From Trichomonas vaginalis G3 (taxonomy: Eukaryota; Parabasalia; Trichomonadida; Trichomonadidae): a stretch of DNA of 64,000 bases. A program made the translations under genes and the position numbers. A model generated the notes under the pieces. The model was not told the origin of the DNA. It searched no databases and was given only the letters and a program-made list of their open reading frames with translations. The stretch lies in contig NC_067208.1 of assembly GCF_026262505.1 (NCBI RefSeq), forward strand, positions 992,001 through 1,056,000. Reading direction: 5' to 3'. Shown here in pieces: positions 29,567-38,177 of this stretch (the first letter of the stretch is position 1; the number at the start of each line of letters is the position of its first letter).

Positions 29567-31111
29567 TTAAGCAAAAGTATGTGAATCAGACTTAAGTTTG
29601 CATTCTTGTTCAGCAGCAATTCTGAACATTTGTGAGTCAATCATTTGCTTCATAAATGGACGATCTTTTGTTTGGAATCGTTCCAAAAACAGTTCTTCAA
29701 CAAAAGTACTTTTCGTCTTCTCATTTGATGAAAGACATGCAACAATGCTCGCTTTTAGATTGTTGTAGATCTGTGTACAGTTTTGTTCGATGTCATCAAG
29801 TAAAGATGACAATGATTCTTCATCTCCTTCACTTGCTTTTGCCCAGTGTTCTGAAAGTTTCGACTTCAGTTCGTCGTGACCTGAAATTAAAGGTAATTTC
29901 TCGGAAACTTTGAACTTCTTCGACTGTAAATTAAGATATGCGTTGTTATCTTGTATTTCTTCAAGCGGATCAATGATCCCAATGATAATTGGAGTTGGCG
30001 AATTCAAAAAATCGTTTAATGACTTAGGAAGAGGGGCAATGGAACTGCCTGCCCATCGGAATGGACGTAAAATGAAATGACAGGCCATAACAAAGTTGCA
30101 AACAATGGAAATTGTGGGATGATATATAATAATTGTTCTTTCTAAGCATAATGCTGAGTAAATGAGTATAAGGATATCAGGGGTAATGTATTTAGCAACA
30201 TCGTGCATGCAATGGATAGCCAAGTTTCGATATGATTTTTCTACATCGGGACGTGTCCATTTAAACAAGGGTAATGGTGGTGAATCGTATTCTATTGTCG
30301 CATTTCGTTCTGGTGGCATGGTAATTAAGAAGAAAATAAGGCTATCTTTCATGATTTGACGTTGATTATCTGGCCATACTCTTTCGCCAACAAGAAGCGA
30401 ACCGCCATTTTCTTCTGTTCGTATTTCTGTTGAGAAATCATATGATTTGTTGCTAAGATAACCATCAATCTTCGGAAGAATTTCAATACGGCCGACATTT
30501 TCAGCTTGAATGATCCATTCGAAGAATGATTTGAATAGTGTATAGTATGGGAACTTAGTTCGAACACAAATGCAAATTTGTGCTTTTGGAAAACATTCTG
30601 GATTGCATGAAAGAAGTAAATCTTTGAAGTCAAGTTCGTGTGCAAATGTAGGCATGGTAAGTGGAGTGACATCATATCTCATAACAAATAAATATGGACA
30701 GTCTGTGTTTTGTGGAAAATATAAAGATTCGAAAGAATAGTTATCTCCTGCTTCTGTATAAAAAAGATAGTTCAAACCCATTGAATAGTCTGTAATATCT
30801 AAGTGTGTTCTCTTCTGAGGCGAAGGAAAGAGGAACGGTAAGAAAGATTTTGCCACATCACCTTTATCTGGAAGTTGGAATAGTATCTTTGGCTCGGTAT
30901 CACTCTCCCATGGATATGAACCGGCAACAAAAAGAGAATCAAATAAATGCTGAAAAACTTCTGAATGATAGGCCGTTATCTGCTCAGCATCATCTGAACG
31001 CACATATGTTGTTCGGAACTTCTTTCCAAATGCCTTCATCAGATTGGAAGATGAAAGTTCCGGATTTCGCCTCATATCGAGATAAAAAAAAATTCTTTCC
31101 TCAAAAGTCAT
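29567..31111 (-). CDS. DENN domain protein (Rab GEF type), 514 aa
   Basis: DENN proteins exchange GDP for GTP on Rab GTPases and so direct membrane traffic. An upstream DENN-like part is seen at about 125-215 (YLFVMRYDVTPL, then ICICVRTKFPYYTLFKSFFE). The central DENN core is at about 290-390: DILILIYSALCLERTIIIY, VCNFVMACHFILRPFRWAGS, then APLPKSLNDFLNSPTPIIIG, which matches the 'l..ill...llErrvli....l......a....l.Pf.W....iP.lP..l..fl.aP.p.iiG' pattern. The C-terminal 120 residues are helical, as in dDENN. Trichomonads have expanded Rab families, so partners are plentiful. Looks complete. Confidence 0.88.
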   Translation of the reverse strand: MTFEERIFFYLDMRRNPELSSSNLMKAFGKKFRTTYVRSDDAEQITAYHSEVFQHLFDSLFVAGSYPWESDTEPKILFQLPDKGDVAKSFLPFLFPSPQKRTHLDITDYSMGLNYLFYTEAGDNYSFESLYFPQNTDCPYLFVMRYDVTPLTMPTFAHELDFKDLLLSCNPECFPKAQICICVRTKFPYYTLFKSFFEWIIQAENVGRIEILPKIDGYLSNKSYDFSTEIRTEENGGSLLVGERVWPDNQRQIMKDSLIFFLITMPPERNATIEYDSPPLPLFKWTRPDVEKSYRNLAIHCMHDVAKYITPDILILIYSALCLERTIIIYHPTISIVCNFVMACHFILRPFRWAGSSIAPLPKSLNDFLNSPTPIIIGIIDPLEEIQDNNAYLNLQSKKFKVSEKLPLISGHDELKSKLSEHWAKASEGDEESLSSLLDDIEQNCTQIYNNLKASIVACLSSNEKTKSTFVEELFLERFQTKDRPFMKQMIDSQMFRIAAEQECKLKSDSHTFA

Positions 31112-31207
31112 TCACAATTATATTTACATAAAAATTTAATTAAATTCTCATCATCATACTAGATGTAAGATATTCATGCATTAAAATCCCATCGTTTGTA
31201 AAAAATA

Positions 31208-31363
31208 ATGGATTGTTGTTTTACAGTCAAAAAAACTACAGATATTGCTAGGAATAGAGCCAAAACTGGCAAATTAAGAGTCGATTTCAGTCATGTCTGT
31301 CATATTGGTTATCCAATAAATCTAAAAATTTGGTTTCGGATGTCCTTCCAATTGAAGAGATAG
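31208..31363 (+). CDS. Tiny CRIB-motif protein (SPEC-like), 51 aa
   Basis: The frame reads MDCCFTVKKTTDIARNRAKT then GKLRVDFSHVCHIGYP. F-x-H-x-x-H-[IV]-G is the core of the Cdc42/Rac-binding CRIB motif, and an N-terminal Cys pair followed by basic residues is the layout of small CRIB effectors (SPEC type), where the Cys pair is lipidated. So it may bind a Rho-family GTPase at a membrane. After the motif the frame soon ends. A neighbouring frame continues with VSDVLPIEEIAQVRTFF, so a one-base shift may have shortened the protein from about 70 residues. It is close to the DENN gene start on the opposite strand. Short length makes this tentative. Confidence 0.4.
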   Translation: MDCCFTVKKTTDIARNRAKTGKLRVDFSHVCHIGYPINLKIWFRMSFQLKR

Positions 31364-31529
31364 CCCAAGTCCGAACATTTTTCGCATTGATTATTATGTT
31401 CGCATGAATGCAATAAAAAATATTACAATGAATCAATTCTTTGAAAACAACAAATAATTGTCAGTTAAATACATGCTAACTATATACTATCGCATATTTA
31501 CATAACAAATAATAACAAAACAACATAAA

Positions 31530-32416
31530 TTAATACCTTTCAACATTCGAGAAGGCTTTTCTAATAGGAACCTTCATAGAGATACGAGGATGGATAATAT
31601 CAATACTTCGTCTCTTGAATATTATAGGTTTGCCACCAGAAAGATCACTAAAGCAAGGTAATTTAAGTAATTCTTCTGCAGTGGCTCTGTTATCTGGATT
31701 GTATTGCATGCAGTGTCTAATGAGATCAATCAATTCAGGTGTTGGGACCTGACCCAAATTGTATGATCCGTTGAGAATTTCTTGTGTAACAAATCGAATT
31801 GTTCCAGATTGCCATGGAAGATTGCCTGTGCACATCCAATACAATGAAACGCCAAGCGACCAGATATCAGCTTTAAATGGATCATAAGGAACTCTTTGAA
31901 TAACTTCTGGTGCCATAAAAGCAAATGATCCGTCAAAATTGTTGCAGATCTCATTTTGAATTCTAAGACGAGCCAGACCAAAGTCGCATATTTTTGGCCT
32001 ACGAAATTCATCAACCAAAAAATTGGACGGCTTTAAATCGCCATGTGAAATCAAGTTCTTATGGCAAAGATTTAAGGCCTAATTCCATATGCGAGATGAA
32101 TTGTTTCTTTCGGTGATATGCATTCTGTTGTTTTGAGAATATCATGAATTGAAAATGGACAGAATTCCATTAGTAAGTAAATAAAGCCTTCTATCTCGCG
32201 ATAGTCATATAATCTCGTGACATATGGAGAATCGATTGTCGAAAGACTCTGAACTTCTCCAAAATTGAATTTTTTTGCAGCGATTCGTTTCAAGGCAAAT
32301 TGACGATGAAATCTTTGAGAATAGACCAGGAAAACCATTCCATATGTTCCATGGCCGATATCTCTAATATATTCAAGATGCTGGTTCTCAAGATATGTAC
32401 AGTCTGAAGGTAGCAT
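31530..32416 (-). pseudogene. Protein kinase (CAMK/STE-like), frameshifted
   Basis: A complete kinase domain in two frames. The N-lobe ORF (32416-32072) has GHGTYGMVF (21-29), catalytic Lys in FALKR (43) and a hinge MEFCPFSIHDIL. The C-lobe ORF (32054-31530) has SHGDLKPSNFLV (HGD where most kinases have HRD), CDFGLAR, FMAPEV and DIWSLGVSLYWMCTG. The frame is lost near 32072-32085: reading one base out restores ALNLCHKNL directly before the HGD loop, so a single lost base explains the split. It is either a recent pseudogene or a sequence error. The gene start lies about 160 bases from the insertion point of element B, which may have cut its upstream region. Confidence 0.8.
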
Positions 32417-32572
32417 TTAAGAATTGAAACAACAGAAAAAAATTATTTAAATATTGTTATGTAGCAATGCGTATAAGAATATAATAAGCGAAGTTGTAAA
32501 ATAATTGAGAAAATAACTCTGCGATTTTGAGAAAGTGTTTGTAATATTCCTTTTAAATGCATTTTCAATGTA

Positions 32573-32575
32573 TGC

Positions 32576-32577
<2 letters not shown>
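32573..32577 (+). repeat. Target site duplication TGCCT, left of element B
   Basis: TGCCT stands directly before the A-run that opens element B and again at 57817-57821 directly after the T-run that closes it. Polintons usually make 6-bp duplications; five bases are certain here, since the sixth cannot be told from the homopolymer ends. Confidence 0.7.
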
Positions 32578-32616
<39 letters not shown>

Positions 32617-32785
32617 TAGTGGGGCTTCCAGGCACTTCGTGCCCTCTAGCCCCGAAGATGTTTAGTATAAATGAAGTTTTTATTCGGAAAATTGTTAGTC
32701 TCTGGTGTGAATTCGGAGGACTCTTCTTCTTCCTCCATTGCTTCTGGGAAGAAGCCTTCTTCTGGGTCGAAAACATTATATAATG
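32578..32785 (+). repeat. Element B left terminal inverted repeat
   Basis: A(37), then GGTAGTGGGGCTTCC, a branched palindrome (32621-32653), and a sequence mirroring the right end, including the last codons of the gene at 56788-57738 in reverse. Pairing with the right repeat runs to the ATTATATAATG palindrome near 32775-32785. Confidence 0.85.
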
Positions 32786-32875
32786 TTTCACTTTTTCACA
32801 AATTATATATGTTTTCATGCTTTGTCACTTTTCTGTCACTTTTTCGGGTAAAAACATTTTTATTATTATATATAA

Positions 32876-33694
32876 ATGAATTTTACAAAACCACCGCTAC
32901 CCTTCTTTGGAAATAAGAGTAGATGTAAAGATATTCTATTGAGAGAACTTAAGAAACTACCGAATGGTCTAACATTTGTAGACTTGTTCGGTGGAAGTTT
33001 CTATATATCTCATTTGTGCCATACAATATTTCCTGACTCAAAGATTATATGCAATGACTTCGACAACTATATGAACCGTCTCAAACATATACCAGACACA
33101 AACAAAATATTGAAAGAGTTAAAAGAAAAGATACCTATAGGTAAGATGGAACGTATACCATTAGATAAGAAAAATACTGTCAGAGAGGTTTTGAAAAAGG
33201 CAGAGTATATTGACTGGGATAGTATATCTGCTAGACTATTATATAGTGGTGCTATAAGAGTTCATGACATTGAAACACTTATGTCAAAAGTTTTATATCT
33301 TAACTATACAAATGTTTTCAAAGAGAACATAGAAAAATATATTGAGGGTATAGAGTTTGTGAGATGTCATTGGACAGAGTTGTATGAAAAATATAAAGAC
33401 AAGGAAAATGTTTTCTTTATAGTGGACCCGCCGTTCTATAACACATGGGATTTTCAATACCAAGTAGACTGGACTTTGAGAGACTCTTTAGAAACTTTAG
33501 ACGTTTTACATAACCATCCATGCTTTTACTTTACATCCGATAAAAGTGGTTTGGAAAGTGTCATGAGATGGTTAGAGGACATACATGACTATGAGTTTAG
33601 ATACGATAAGATAGAATATGAGAGAGGTCCTATAAACTGGAGAAAGTGTCATAACAAAGAAATTTTACTAGTAAGTAAATGTGGTTTGAAATAG
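32876..33694 (+). CDS. Element B: D12-class DNA adenine N6-methyltransferase, 272 aa
   Basis: Dam-like (MT-D12) methyltransferase. The SAM-binding motif I region is PPLPFFGNKSRCKDIL (FxGxK type, residues 6-21) with FVDLFGGSF just after. The catalytic motif IV is FFIVDPPFYNTW, the DPPF variant of DPPY. The enzyme would place N6-methyladenine on element DNA, or on host DNA, in the nucleus. N6-methyladenine is the main reported DNA modification in T. vaginalis, so Maverick-borne enzymes are candidate writers. The start follows a TTATTATATATAA leader. It looks whole in B; the copy in C (58761-59595) is broken. Confidence 0.88.
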   Translation: MNFTKPPLPFFGNKSRCKDILLRELKKLPNGLTFVDLFGGSFYISHLCHTIFPDSKIICNDFDNYMNRLKHIPDTNKILKELKEKIPIGKMERIPLDKKNTVREVLKKAEYIDWDSISARLLYSGAIRVHDIETLMSKVLYLNYTNVFKENIEKYIEGIEFVRCHWTELYEKYKDKENVFFIVDPPFYNTWDFQYQVDWTLRDSLETLDVLHNHPCFYFTSDKSGLESVMRWLEDIHDYEFRYDKIEYERGPINWRKCHNKEILLVSKCGLK

Positions 33695-33810
33695 GACTAC
33701 TTGTTTTAGGTTTTTTCCATTGTGTCATTTACTTATTTGACGTGGCAGAAAGATATAGAGAATATGAAGATGAACCAATACCAGCAAATGTTCAGCATAT
33801 GTACTCGTAA
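33679..33810 (+). CDS. Element B: small single-pass membrane protein, 43 aa
   Basis: A short ORF starting inside the methyltransferase stop region. It encodes MWFEIGLLVLGFFHCVIYLF followed by an acidic tail (DVAERYREYEDEPIP, then ANVQHMYS). One hydrophobic segment spans the first 20 residues. The same gene, with conservative changes only, is present in element C (59565-59696), which supports real coding. Role unknown; small membrane proteins in virus-like elements often act in envelope or membrane steps. Confidence 0.6.
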   Translation: MWFEIGLLVLGFFHCVIYLFDVAERYREYEDEPIPANVQHMYS

Positions 33811-33833
33811 GAGATATTTTTATCTAATATTAA

Positions 33834-34196
33834 ATGGACGCACAGAACTTAGCGAATGCACAGCAACCTGGACAACCAAACCCAGAGAATATTCCAAATG
33901 AAGTTAGAATACAAACTGCAATGGCAAACTATGGTCAAGTGCCAACAGATGTACAAATGCAAACTGCCATGTCAAATGACGCTGCGTTAGGCTTACCACC
34001 ATGGTATGCAAATATGAGATGGAAAGAGTTTTATACAAACCCCGAAGTGGGATATAAACAACTCTATGCAGATGACGCGAACACAGGAGTTGACCCAGAG
34101 TATGTTTTCTACCAGAGGAGAAACAGAATGTATGAGCTCCAGTTAAAGAATGCTATGGAACTCAGAAGGAAACGTAAGAGACTAGGTGGACATTAG
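33834..34196 (+). CDS. Element B: hypothetical 120-aa protein with duplicated motif
   Basis: It contains an internal duplication: EVRIQTAMANYGQVP and DVQMQTAMSNDAALG. The second half is aromatic (LPPWYANMRWKEFYTNPEVG) and the C-terminus is strongly basic (MELRRKRKRLGGH). No family is recognised. It is conserved in C (59720-60079, broken). It starts after the TTTTTATCTAATATTAA leader. The basic tail would suit DNA binding or a core role. Confidence 0.6.
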   Translation: MDAQNLANAQQPGQPNPENIPNEVRIQTAMANYGQVPTDVQMQTAMSNDAALGLPPWYANMRWKEFYTNPEVGYKQLYADDANTGVDPEYVFYQRRNRMYELQLKNAMELRRKRKRLGGH

Positions 34197-34214
34197 ATTT
34201 TTACATATAGTAAA

Positions 34215-34457
34215 ATGGGTTTCTTTGGAAGAATAGGAAACTTCTTTCGAAATGTTGGAAGAGGTATATGGAATGGAATAAAAACCGTCGGAAGAGGAAT
34301 TTGGAACGGAGTCAAAAATATTGGTAAAAGAGTAGGTCAGTTTGTTGGTATTATACCTAAAGACCCTGAACCAGAAGAGCAAGCTCCTGTTATACAACAG
34401 CCTGAACCTGCACCACAGTCTAGTTGGCAACCAAATCCAACACCTCAACCGTATTAA
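34215..34457 (+). CDS. Element B: amphipathic Gly/Arg/Trp protein, 80 aa
   Basis: Residues 1-45 form a repeat: two copies of VGRGIWNG(I/V)K preceded by MGFFGRIGNFFRN and followed by NIGKRVGQFVG. Drawn as a helix this is strongly amphipathic and basic. The last 30 residues are Pro/Gln/Glu-rich. This resembles membrane-lytic or capsid-interior peptides such as adenovirus pVI in general character, but there is no sequence match that I can claim. It is conserved in C at 60098-60340 (whole). Probably a minor virion protein. Confidence 0.55.
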   Translation: MGFFGRIGNFFRNVGRGIWNGIKTVGRGIWNGVKNIGKRVGQFVGIIPKDPEPEEQAPVIQQPEPAPQSSWQPNPTPQPY

Positions 34458-34461
34458 AAAA

Positions 34462-35306
34462 TTATATTTTTACCGTTCGATAGTAGTTGTATATGAAACT
34501 AAGTTCTAAGTAAAACGCGTGGTATAATGGAATTATTCTCTTTCTTCCATCTGTAGTAAACCATACTTGAAAATCCGAAATACTTCCACTCGGTGGTTCA
34601 TATAGCTTTGTAGGTTTTTCGTAAAAGTCATTTGCCAAGCATAAAAAAGAGTTTTGTGCGCCAGAAAATGAAGCATGAACTATAATAGCATCTGAGTCGA
34701 AAACATTTTCATATGTTCCATTAGGGTTTTCGACTTCATAAAAGTTCGGGTGTACTGGATATTCTGCAGGCTGATTTAACATCCTCAAAAATCTATACCA
34801 TGCCAAGTTGTTATATTTTGTAGAAATATAAACGTCTTCTCCAAGGTCTTCTATTCTATTGATTTTAACAGTTGCATTTTTCCTGTCATATAAATATCGA
34901 GATGGTACTCTCCTTCGTCAATGTTACTGTTTGCATATTCGATATAGATATCGTTTATTTTTTCTTGAAAAGCTTGAAGAGTTGTTTCTAAGTTTACAAG
35001 CAAATTCACTTGTAAAAGTTTTCCCTGTTCAAATTTCTCATACGTACGTTTTTCTTTGTTATAGTATCGAACTTCAAAAGCGACCGTAAATGGGAAACCA
35101 TGTATGGCTTCTGAAATGAACTTCATTCTACGAAAGCCAATAGCTTTTGTGACGGATGGGTCTCTTAACCATCTTAGTGGGTAGTCAAAACGATAGCCTT
35201 CATGTTTTACGGTCTCTGTCTCAAACTTTTGACCGACATTCGTAAAAAGTTCATCTAATGGTTTAGTTGTAGCAACTCTTGAATTTTCTTTTTCTATTGA
35301 AAGCAT
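34462..35306 (-). pseudogene. Element B: fibre-like structural protein
   Basis: Homologue of the whole-looking 286-aa gene at 1116-1976 in element A and of 60345-61195 in C. It lies divergent to the phage-type tail-fibre gene, sharing an 18-bp promoter region, so the two are probably expressed together and both may sit on the virion surface. Its middle third differs more between copies than its ends. Broken in this copy. Confidence 0.55.
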
Positions 35307-35324
35307 ATTTTATCTAGAATAAAA
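35307..35324. promoter_or_regulatory. 18-bp divergent promoter between two fibre genes
   Basis: ATTTTATCTAGAATAAAA stands between two divergent ATGs and is near-palindromic around TCTAGA. It is identical in element C at 61196-61213. The T-run plus TATC/TAGA word before the ATG is the shared start signal of these elements. Confidence 0.55.
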
Positions 35325-36619
35325 ATGTCGAAAGAAACAGCGTCTATGAGAGAAATACAACACAACCGACAACTCATTTGCAAGCTCTAAATAAGAACAC
35401 AACAAACTTTTCAAACTATTCTAAGATATCTGAGTCATTGAAAGAAGGAAACTTAAAACTGACGATTAAACCCATTGACAGACGAGTTTCTGTTTCAAGA
35501 CAGTAAGAACCATACTGTCTGTGTAAATCCAACAAAAGGAACTTTAAACGAGAAACCTATAGATGAACTTCTTTTGAAAGCAGATATTGACAACAAAGCT
35601 GACAAAGAGTATGTTGACGATGAGTTAGCACGTGTGGCTAGTGCGTTAGTGAAGAAGGCAGATAAGGAATATGTGAATGAAAAAGATGAAAAAATTATAG
35701 AAAGGGTTGAATGGTACCATGAACGGACAACAAAGATTTTAAAAGGTAAAGCCGATACAGGGTGGGTTTCAGGATGTTTAGACCTTAAAGCGGATAAGAA
35801 CCATACACATACCATTGCAAATATTACAAACTTACAAGAAACCTTAAACAGGAAAAGTGACGTTGGACATACACATACCATTGCAAATATTACAAACTTA
35901 CAAGAAACCTTAAACAGGAAAAGTGACGTTGGACATACACATAGCTTCTTCGCAACTGTTGGTATAGAAAATATTGAAGGAACGGTTGAAGAAACTGGTG
36001 GGGATGCAATATATTGTAAACCTCCTAACTTTCCACAAGGTTTAACATCGGATGACGACATAACAACGATGAGAAACATTAGATGTAGAGATGTTTATGT
36101 CATGGAGGATGAACAAAATTAAATTCACTGCTCAAGATTTATATGACAAGAAAGCAGACAAAAAGAGCTTCAAACATTAAAGACAGAAATACTTCAAACC
36201 ATTTACCCGTTGGTTCTATTTATACGTCAATGAACTCTACCAGACCAGAAGTAGTACTTGGTTTTGGAACTTGGACTCAAATACTCGAAAGTTTTTTGTA
36301 TTGTGCACACACTCCAAAGAAAACAGGTGGAAGTAAAACGATATCTGTCGACAACTTGCCACCACATAGTCATTCTGGTACAACAAACTTTTCTGGCGAC
36401 CATAGCCACTCATTAAGAGACCACCCATTATACAACTCAGAGTATGAAGCTGGCTATGACGTTTTATCTCCAGATTATAACCATTCAGCAAAAAAGACTT
36501 TTCGACAAACTGAACCAGGAGGAAACCACCAACATACTTTTACAACAACATCTACAGGACTAGGTAAAAAATACATGCCACCTTACATGACAGTTTGTGC
36601 ATGGTATAGAATTGCTTAG
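35325..36619 (+). pseudogene. Element B: phage-tail-like fibre protein
   Basis: Homologue of the whole gene at 61214-62545. It has two adjacent copies of the ITNLQETLNRKSDVGHTH repeat typical of bacteriophage tail fibres, then a C-terminal domain of the phage tail/baseplate type (PVGSIYTSMNSTRPE, FGTWTQI, GGSKTIS, LPPHSHSG, and the final YMPPYMTV.AWYRIA). In phages such domains trimerise and bind receptors. Its number of repeats and its spacer differ from C. Broken in this copy. Confidence 0.75.
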
Positions 36620-37565
36620 TCGTCATTTTCAACTTCTTTAGCATATTCGTCAGGAGTTGTCTTATATTTGTTAGGAACTGTCTTTGAAAGTATACCACCT
36701 TGAACTTAACAAGTTTGAAACGAGGTCTGACAATAGTAGTTTTATCTTCTGCTTGCAGTCTGTACATTTTGCCATGTTTGCCTAAAACTTCATAATATTC
36801 TCTTGTATACTTTCTTCTATTTTTACGAACACGAATGAGTACCTGTCGAGTTCCCATTGTTGTCATAGTCAATAGTATTTTCATATGGGTCGCGTTTAGG
36901 TATTTCTATTTTTACTTTGTCACCTTTCTTAAGTTTGAAGCCTGGCATTCTTTCTTGTTTGTCTCTTTTGACTAAACTATTAAATATATAGTCTTTCTCT
37001 AAGTCAGGGTTGTTTTTCATTTCTTCGGGGGAGTGGTTTCCCAAACCTTTTTGTTTACGGCTATTGTAAATATTTAAAACTTGTCTCATCTTTGCCATGG
37101 AGAAGTGTCTATATTTCGTCATATGACATTTCATTACTCACCACCTTGTGGTTGGTTTAAGTCTCTTAAGATTTTTATACAACTGTCAATGACACCAAGA
37201 GCAGAATGGTTTTGGTCGACAATGAAATATTGGTTTACATTTTTTGAACGCAGATAGTTTTTAATATCGTCTGATTTGAAAGAACTTTCACAGTCAGATG
37301 TCAGTTTTGTTGGATGGTATTTGTCAACGAATATTGTCAAAGCAGTTTTCACATCTAAAATATTTTTGGACAATGGTATGGCTTCACAGTATCTTGTGTT
37401 TTGACCGACAAATATTAGCCAGTATGGTGGTCCATCTTCTCTATACCTCGGAATGTTTTCCAAGATATCCATAAACCAAGCATTTGGTGTTGAACTAAAG
37501 ATTTTTACCATGAGTGCTTTCTTTGTTGCTTTAGAAACATAGGGGTCCTTGTTTGGATTCGTCAT
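36552..37565 (-). pseudogene. Element B: retroviral-type (rve) integrase
   Basis: The Polinton integrase joins element ends to host DNA. The catalytic core has AWFMDILENIP with its Asp and, about 60 residues on, LTSDCESSFKS with the second Asp, then the HSALGVID helix region. After that come a helical linker and an SH3-like C-terminus (PGFKLKKGDKVKIEIPKRDP and a YEVLGKHGKMY strand pair). The 3' end overlaps the end of the convergent fibre gene by a few bases. Broken in this copy; the C copy looks whole. Confidence 0.88.
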
Positions 37566-37581
37566 TTTTTACCCATAAGAA

Positions 37582-37983
37582 ATGGGTTTATTTGGCGCAT
37601 TAGCAGGAGTTGCATCCAGATTTTTGCCCGCAGTGGGAACAATAGCCAGAGGTGCATTTGGAATTGGAAGGAAGATTTTGAGTACATTAGGTATACTGAA
37701 AGAGAAAGCACAACCTATTATACAAACTGTACAGAAAGGTTGGGAGGTAGCACGAGATGCAGCAAATCTTATTCCAAATCCTGAAACAAGAGGAAAAGTT
37801 CAAGGATGGATGGACAATGTAGGAAGACAAGCAGGAAACTACTATAACAAAGCAAATGACTACTATAACCAAGCAGGGCACTATATGGACCAAGGTGAAA
37901 GATTCTTTAACAGAGGATATAACCATGCACAACAATGGGTAAACAACAACCAACCGCAACCACCTCAAACGTGGGGAATGTAA
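37582..37983 (+). CDS. Element B: amphipathic Tyr/Gln-rich protein, 133 aa
   Basis: The N-terminus (MGLFGALAGVASRFLPAVGT, then IARGAFGIGRKIL) is a hydrophobic-amphipathic helix. The middle is helical and charged, and the end is Tyr/Asn/Gln-rich with NQAGHYMDQGERFFNRGYNH. A lytic N-terminal helix followed by a flexible tail recalls adenovirus pVI and similar entry proteins, but this is analogy only. It is divergent to the integrase with a 16-bp gap and is conserved in C (63519-63920). Looks whole. Confidence 0.55.
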   Translation: MGLFGALAGVASRFLPAVGTIARGAFGIGRKILSTLGILKEKAQPIIQTVQKGWEVARDAANLIPNPETRGKVQGWMDNVGRQAGNYYNKANDYYNQAGHYMDQGERFFNRGYNHAQQWVNNNQPQPPQTWGM

Positions 37984-38002
37984 ATTTTTTTACTGAGATG
38001 AA

Positions 38003-38158
38003 ATGAACAATACAGCATTGAGACAAATGGGTTCAAGATGGATTTGTCGACTTCCAGCAGTTACACAACCACGTGTTTGTCAAGTTCTTCCTATACCTCA
38101 GGAAGTTTTAGACCGACTTAAAAAACCTAAACAACCAGTTGAAAACAAACCAAACTAA
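38003..38158 (+). CDS. Element B: small hypothetical protein, 51 aa
   Basis: Encodes MNNTALRQMGSRWICRLPAV then TQPRVCQVLPIPQEVLDR and a Pro/Lys tail. It is preceded by TTTTTTTACTGAGATGAA, the same leader that precedes the next gene at 38178. The element C copy starts at 63940 and is cut by the window end. No family is recognised; two Cys and a basic middle are the only traits. Confidence 0.5.
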   Translation: MNNTALRQMGSRWICRLPAVTQPRVCQVLPIPQEVLDRLKKPKQPVENKPN

Positions 38159-38177
38159 AATTTTTTACTGAGATGAA

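Noticed and set aside
15541-32577. tRNA or rRNA genes in the host section
   Set aside because: I saw no cloverleaf-type sequence with a recognisable T-loop or A/B box, and no conserved rRNA words.
32578-32614. Poly-A run as the tail of a LINE or processed pseudogene
   Set aside because: A matching T-run closes the other end of the same element, both lie outside mirrored terminal repeats, and element C opens the same way. It is a Maverick tip.
32815-32850. CTGTCACTTTT word shared by the element left end and the Cys-rich gene promoters
   Set aside because: It is only about 11 bases of low complexity and could be chance; no further similarity surrounds it.
36552-37565. The retroviral-type integrase as evidence for an LTR retrotransposon
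   Set aside because: No LTRs, gag or reverse transcriptase are present; the same integrase is standard in Polintons, and the surrounding capsid, ATPase and helicase genes agree.
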